Origin: Akkermansia muciniphila
GTDB taxonomy: Bacteria; Verrucomicrobiota; Verrucomicrobiia; Limisphaerales; UBA9464
Assembly (NCBI GenBank): GCA_945898055.1
Contig: CAMDGV010000044.1
Location: 1-35,781, forward strand
Direction of reading: 5' to 3'
Length of the DNA: 35,781 nucleotides
Shown here: positions 32,200-35,781 of the stretch, in pieces
Layout of the letters: each line of letters starts with the position of its first letter
Numbering within the stretch: the first letter of the stretch is position 1
The notes under the pieces: model-generated
Told to the model about the DNA's origin: nothing
What the model saw: only the letters and a program-made list of their open reading frames with translations
Databases searched by the model: none
Translations under genes and position numbers: made by a program

Positions 32200-35100
32200 A
32201 TGAAGCCCCTTTTATTGCGAACTGCCCTGACGATATGGGCCTTTTTGGTTGCCCATACTTTGTTGGGCGCGACCCCCGCGCCGATTGCTGAGCCCGGGTT
32301 CATCTCACTTTTCAACGGTCGCGATTTGACCGGTTGGTCCGGAGCACCCGGCTTCTGGTCGGTAGAATCTGGAACCCTTATCGGCCGAACCACGGCCTCG
32401 CGTCCCGCTAAAGGGAATACCTTCCTCATTGCTCAGGTGAACTCCCAAAATCGAATAGTCGATGATTTCGAATTGCGATTTTCCTATCGCATCGTCGCCG
32501 ATAACAACACTGGGTTTGCCAATTCTGGCGTTCAGTACCGCAGTATCGACAAAGGTAACTTTAGCGTTGCTGGTTATCAGGCCGACTTTGAGGCCGGATC
32601 AACCTACTCGGGTATTTTATACGATGAATCCGGGGGTGCCGGAGGTCGAGGGATCATGGCCGAGCGCGGCGAGTCAGTGAAATGGAGCGCAGACGGGCAG
32701 AAATCTGCGCTCGGACCTCTGGGTAAGTCCGCAGAAATCCAAGCAAAGATCCGGCCGAACGAATGGAATGACTACGTCATCATCGCCCGAGGTAATGAAC
32801 TGCAGCACTTCATCAACGGAGTGAAAACGGTCAATGTGGTGGATGAAACCTCAGGCAAACGATTGGCGTCAGGGATTCTCGCCCTGCAATTGCACGCCGG
32901 CGATCCGATGACTGTCCAATTCAAAAATCTGCGAATCCGCTCTCTCTTTACCGCAGGGACCGCCGGCGGTGCAGCGGTCAAAGTGGCTGCCGGATTTAAA
33001 TTGGAGTCGCTCTATACGGTCCCAAAAGCAACCGAAGGTTCTTGGGTGGCGATGTGCTTGGATCCCAAGGGGCGACTCCTTGTTTCGGATCAATATGGGG
33101 CTTTGCACCGAGTCACTTTGCCACCCTTAACCGGTGGGGTGGTTAAAACTGAGAAGATCAATCTCGAGGTCGGAAATGCGCACGGTCTGTTATATGCTTT
33201 TGATAGCCTCTACGTGGCAGTAAATGAAGGAAATCGTCCGCATGGTCTTTACCGAGTACGCGACACCAACAACGATGATGTCTTCGATAAGGTTGAACTG
33301 CTCCGAGAAATTAAGGCAGGCGGTGAACACGGAGTTCATTCGCTGGTCCTTTCGCCCGATGGACAATCGATCTACGTGGTCGTCGGCAACCAAAGCACAC
33401 TGACGCCGGTGGATTCCTCTCGGGTCCCGATGATCTGGGGTGAAGACAACCTTTTGCCTCGGCTACAAACGGGGTTCATGGATGACTCTTTGGCCCCTCA
33501 AGGGTGGATTGCTAAGACCGATCCTGAAGGTAAGAAATGGGAACTCATTTCCATGGGCTTACGGAACGAATTCGACGTGGCCTTTAATCACGAAGGTGAA
33601 TTATTCACTTACGACGCAGATATGGAATGGGATATCGGCGCGCCATGGTATCGGCCCACCCGTGTGAATCACGTTATTAGTGGCGCTGAGTATGGGTTTC
33701 GGAATGGCGATGGTAAGTGGCCAGATTACCTGATCGATAGCTTGGGTGCTGCCGTAAACATTGGGCCAGGCTCGCCGACGGGGATTAGCTTCGGGTATGG
33801 AGCGAAGTTTCCCGCCAAATACCAAAACGCCTTGTTTCTCGCTGACTGGAGCTTCGGAAAAGTTCGCGCCGTGTATTTGCGTCCGGATGGCTCTTCTTAC
33901 ACGGGAGATTTTGATGAGTTCATTAGTGGTCAACCGTTTCCTGTCACCGACTTTATCATCAATCCACGGGATGGCGCTATGTATCTTGCCGTTGGCGGTC
34001 GAGGGGCGCAGTCGGCTTTATATCGGGTGACCTACACCGGAACCGAATCCACGGCCCCAACAGGCCCCGATTTACGCCTGCAAAAGCAACGGGATTTGCG
34101 GCATCGGTTGGAGGCCTTCCACGGACATGCCGATGCCTCGGCTGTCACGACAGTTTGGCCGTTTCTTTCCAATCCAGATCGATCGATTCGGTTTGCTGCA
34201 CGGACGGCACTTGAATGGCAGGATCCTACGGGATGGCGCGAACGTGCCTTATCGGAAAAGAACCCGCGGAAGGCGATCCACGCCTTGGTCGGTTTGATCC
34301 GTATCAGCGGGATTGATTCGGCTCATCGTTCGGCAAAAAGCCCGATCGTTGATCCTGCCTTGTCACGACGGATTATGGCTGCGTTGGATCGAATCGATTG
34401 GGTTCAACTGACGCCCAGTGATCGAGTAGACCTCTTGCGGGCTTGGTCCCTCGCCTTCATTCGCTTAGGTCGGCCTGATGAAACCCTTCAGAGGCAACTG
34501 GCAACAAAGTTAGAGCCGTTATTTCCGGCCAAAGATCGAGGTACAGATTTGTTGATGGCACAAATTCTCGCGTATCTTCAGTCACCACAAGCGGCCCATA
34601 AATTGATGGCTGCCTTACGCACTGCCCCTACTCAAGAAGAGCAAATTGATTATGTATCTGCACTGCGAGAAGTGAAAAACGGATGGACACTTCCTTTGAG
34701 AGAAGAGTACTTCCGTTGGTTCCAAAAGGCAGAGGGCTATCGCGGCGGGAATACCTTTGCGAGCTCCATTCGCACTATGCGAAAAAAAGCGACCGAAGCT
34801 CTTTCTGAAACCGACAAAACAGCCTTGGCTGGGATATTGAACGCGAAGACTGAGAGGAAAAGCCCTCGAGATGCGCTGACGGCTCGATCCTTTGTGAAGG
34901 AATGGACAACCGCAGAACTGGTGCCCTTGCTAGAGCAAGGACTCCAAGGAGGACGTAACTTCGAACGTGGCCGTAAACTCTACGGTGAAGTCGCCTGCGC
35001 GGCCTGTCATCGCTTCGGTCAAGAGGGTGGATCGGTCGGACCTGAACTAACCGGTGTCGCCGGCCGATTCAATCTCCGAGACATGCTGGACGCGATTATC

Positions 35101-35397
35101 GAACCAAGCAAAATTATCAGCGATCAATACGAGGCGATTTTAGTTGCTAAGAAAAATGGCGAAACCCTCTCAGGTCGCGTCGCCAATCTGGGTGGAGGCG
35201 ATCTCAACCTTGTCGAAGATATGTTTGACCCCGGCAACATGACTAATATCAAACGCACGGAAATTGAGTCGATTGAACCTTCCAAAATTTCGATGATGCC
35301 TGAAGGGTTGTTGAATAGCCTCAAGGCGGATGAAATTTCTGATCTTCTTGCCTATCTTTTTACCCGAGGTGACTCCACGCATAAGAGCTTCAAGTAA
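32200..35397 (+). CDS. DUF1080 hydrolase - dehydrogenase propeller - cytochrome c fusion protein
   Basis: A 1065-residue exported protein from the ATG at 32200, which opens a clear signal peptide (cleavage near 24-26). Domain 1 (about 28-245) is the 3-keto-disaccharide hydrolase (DUF1080) sandwich beginning FISLFNGRDLTGWSG. Domain 2 (about 255-615) is a PVC-type membrane-bound dehydrogenase propeller related to glucose/sorbosone dehydrogenases, with GLRNEFDVAFNHEGELFTYD. A helical HEAT-like region spans about 625-905. Domain 3 (about 915-1065) is the PVC-type heme module: C933-A-A-C936-H937 and the likely axial ligand Met1032 or Met1033 in MMPEGLL. The layout suggests oxidation of a glycoside with transfer of electrons to heme, coupled to cleavage of the 3-keto product. 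The 91 residues upstream in the open frame overlap the epimerase gene and are not real. Confidence 0.92.
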   Translation: MKPLLLRTALTIWAFLVAHTLLGATPAPIAEPGFISLFNGRDLTGWSGAPGFWSVESGTLIGRTTASRPAKGNTFLIAQVNSQNRIVDDFELRFSYRIVADNNTGFANSGVQYRSIDKGNFSVAGYQADFEAGSTYSGILYDESGGAGGRGIMAERGESVKWSADGQKSALGPLGKSAEIQAKIRPNEWNDYVIIARGNELQHFINGVKTVNVVDETSGKRLASGILALQLHAGDPMTVQFKNLRIRSLFTAGTAGGAAVKVAAGFKLESLYTVPKATEGSWVAMCLDPKGRLLVSDQYGALHRVTLPPLTGGVVKTEKINLEVGNAHGLLYAFDSLYVAVNEGNRPHGLYRVRDTNNDDVFDKVELLREIKAGGEHGVHSLVLSPDGQSIYVVVGNQSTLTPVDSSRVPMIWGEDNLLPRLQTGFMDDSLAPQGWIAKTDPEGKKWELISMGLRNEFDVAFNHEGELFTYDADMEWDIGAPWYRPTRVNHVISGAEYGFRNGDGKWPDYLIDSLGAAVNIGPGSPTGISFGYGAKFPAKYQNALFLADWSFGKVRAVYLRPDGSSYTGDFDEFISGQPFPVTDFIINPRDGAMYLAVGGRGAQSALYRVTYTGTESTAPTGPDLRLQKQRDLRHRLEAFHGHADASAVTTVWPFLSNPDRSIRFAARTALEWQDPTGWRERALSEKNPRKAIHALVGLIRISGIDSAHRSAKSPIVDPALSRRIMAALDRIDWVQLTPSDRVDLLRAWSLAFIRLGRPDETLQRQLATKLEPLFPAKDRGTDLLMAQILAYLQSPQAAHKLMAALRTAPTQEEQIDYVSALREVKNGWTLPLREEYFRWFQKAEGYRGGNTFASSIRTMRKKATEALSETDKTALAGILNAKTERKSPRDALTARSFVKEWTTAELVPLLEQGLQGGRNFERGRKLYGEVACAACHRFGQEGGSVGPELTGVAGRFNLRDMLDAIIEPSKIISDQYEAILVAKKNGETLSGRVANLGGGDLNLVEDMFDPGNMTNIKRTEIESIEPSKISMMPEGLLNSLKADEISDLLAYLFTRGDSTHKSFK

Positions 35398-35422
35398 ACG
35401 CCGAAAAATACAAATTTAAGGC

Positions 35423-35456
35423 AACGGTTAGGCTCAGAGCCTAACCGTTTTTCTTT
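35423..35456 (+). terminator. Strong rho-independent terminator
   Basis: AACGGTTAGGCTC (35423-35435) and GAGCCTAACCGTT (35437-35449) are perfect complements around one central A, giving a working stem of about 11 bp with a TCAGA loop, followed by TTTCTTT. It lies 25 nt after the fusion gene. On the minus strand the arm contains the stop codon of a short reading frame. Confidence 0.9.
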
Positions 35457-35625
35457 CGATAATAGCCCATTTGCAGGGCCCTTTCAGTTTTTCCGCTCCG
35501 AGTTCAGCCGGATAAAAATAAGCCTCAGGATCGATTCCCTGCACTTCGACCCAATCTTTCCCGCAAACGAGTAAAGGGTGACGTGCCTCCGCAGGTATAC
35601 CTTCTATCGCTGCTTTCTCGCTCCC
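35434..35625 (-). pseudogene. Open frame lacking an upstream start, possible gene remnant
   Basis: A 63-codon open stretch on the minus strand, bounded upstream by TAG (35628-35626) and ending in TGA (35436-35434). Its translation looks protein-like (HPLLVCGKDWVEVQGIDPEAY, then LKGPCKWAIIERK), but no ATG, GTG or TTG occurs before a GTG at 35544, which would leave only 36 residues. It may be the 3' remnant of a truncated or frameshifted gene, or a very short gene. I recognise no family. Confidence 0.3.
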
Positions 35626-35660
35626 CTAAAGTTCAGACCTCAGAAAAATGGGGGTAAAGC

Positions 35661-35781
35661 CTAGGAATCAGGTGCGAGTTCAAATCCCTGAATTTTGAGC
35701 GATTTTTTGCGAAGGCAGACTTCTCCTTGGGAATGCCAGACGATGAAAGTAGCGACTTGTTTCCCGAGCTGGTTGCTGCGG
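35661..35781 (-). CDS. 3' end of a gene running off the right edge
   Basis: The minus strand is open from the window edge to a TAG at 35661-35663, giving 39 residues with a plausible beta-rich composition: LGKQVATFIVWHSQGEVCLR, then KIQGFELAPDS. The other two frames here are less protein-like. The gene would converge on the fusion gene. Only the C-terminus is visible, so no function can be assigned. Confidence 0.4.
   Translation of the reverse strand, partial: RSNQLGKQVATFIVWHSQGEVCLRKKSLKIQGFELAPDS

Noticed and set aside
1-35781. tRNA genes, rRNA genes, CRISPR arrays, complete IS elements, phage or toxin-antitoxin genes
   Set aside because: None was seen on reading: no cloverleaf with a T-loop GTTCRA context, no spaced repeats, no transposase or integrase motifs.

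Overview
The window looks like a chromosomal segment of a bacterium from the Planctomycetes-Verrucomicrobia-Chlamydiae group, most likely Verrucomicrobiota. This is inferred from family content: a pseudopilin with the H-X9-DG tail motif, a Tat-exported DUF1501 protein beside a PPC-domain protein, a DUF1080 domain fused to a sorbosone-dehydrogenase-like propeller and a PVC-type cytochrome c module, PQQ-like propeller proteins, a DUF885 lipoprotein and an Rsm22-type protein. No rRNA, tRNA, CRISPR array or complete insertion sequence was seen.

Left edge (1-1300): the minus strand of about 1-472 carries the 5' (domain I) part of what looks like a group II intron whose remainder lies outside the window. 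An AT-rich, solitary pseudopilin-like gene follows. Positions 1718-9832 hold a dolichyl-phosphate-glucose-synthase-like GT2, an M13 lipoprotein peptidase, cinA, a proline-racemase-family epimerase, a PAP2 phosphatase and an ArnT-like GT39/83 enzyme. The GT2, PAP2 and ArnT-like genes fit a polyprenyl-phosphate sugar-transfer theme.

Middle (9907-22781 and on to 26116): a DinG/XPD-type Fe-S helicase, a YheT-type hydrolase, a secreted PQQ-like propeller protein, an uncharacterised 161-residue protein, the DUF1501-PPC pair, a small two-helix membrane protein, and an overlapping corA - PAS histidine kinase operon. Then come two tandem methyltransferase-fold genes, METTL25-like and Rsm22/METTL17-like, both with a VAPC-x-H signature. 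They are followed by a 755-residue uncharacterised membrane protein with an EF-hand loop.

Right part (26212-35781): a DUF885 lipoprotein and a GlcF-like Fe-S protein form a close pair. A decayed fragment and a membrane-anchored PQQ-like propeller lie on the minus strand. A D-psicose/tagatose 3-epimerase is followed by a 1065-residue exported fusion of a 3-keto-glycoside hydrolase domain, a dehydrogenase propeller and cytochrome c. It ends in a strong terminator, and the right edge holds the 3' end of one further minus-strand gene and a start-less reading frame.

The most promising units for new biology are the epimerase plus three-module oxidase/hydrolase (a possible 3-ketosugar route), the tandem VAPC-x-H methyltransferases with the adjacent EF-hand membrane protein, and the overlapping CorA-histidine kinase pair. 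All functional calls come from reading motifs by eye; no database search was made.
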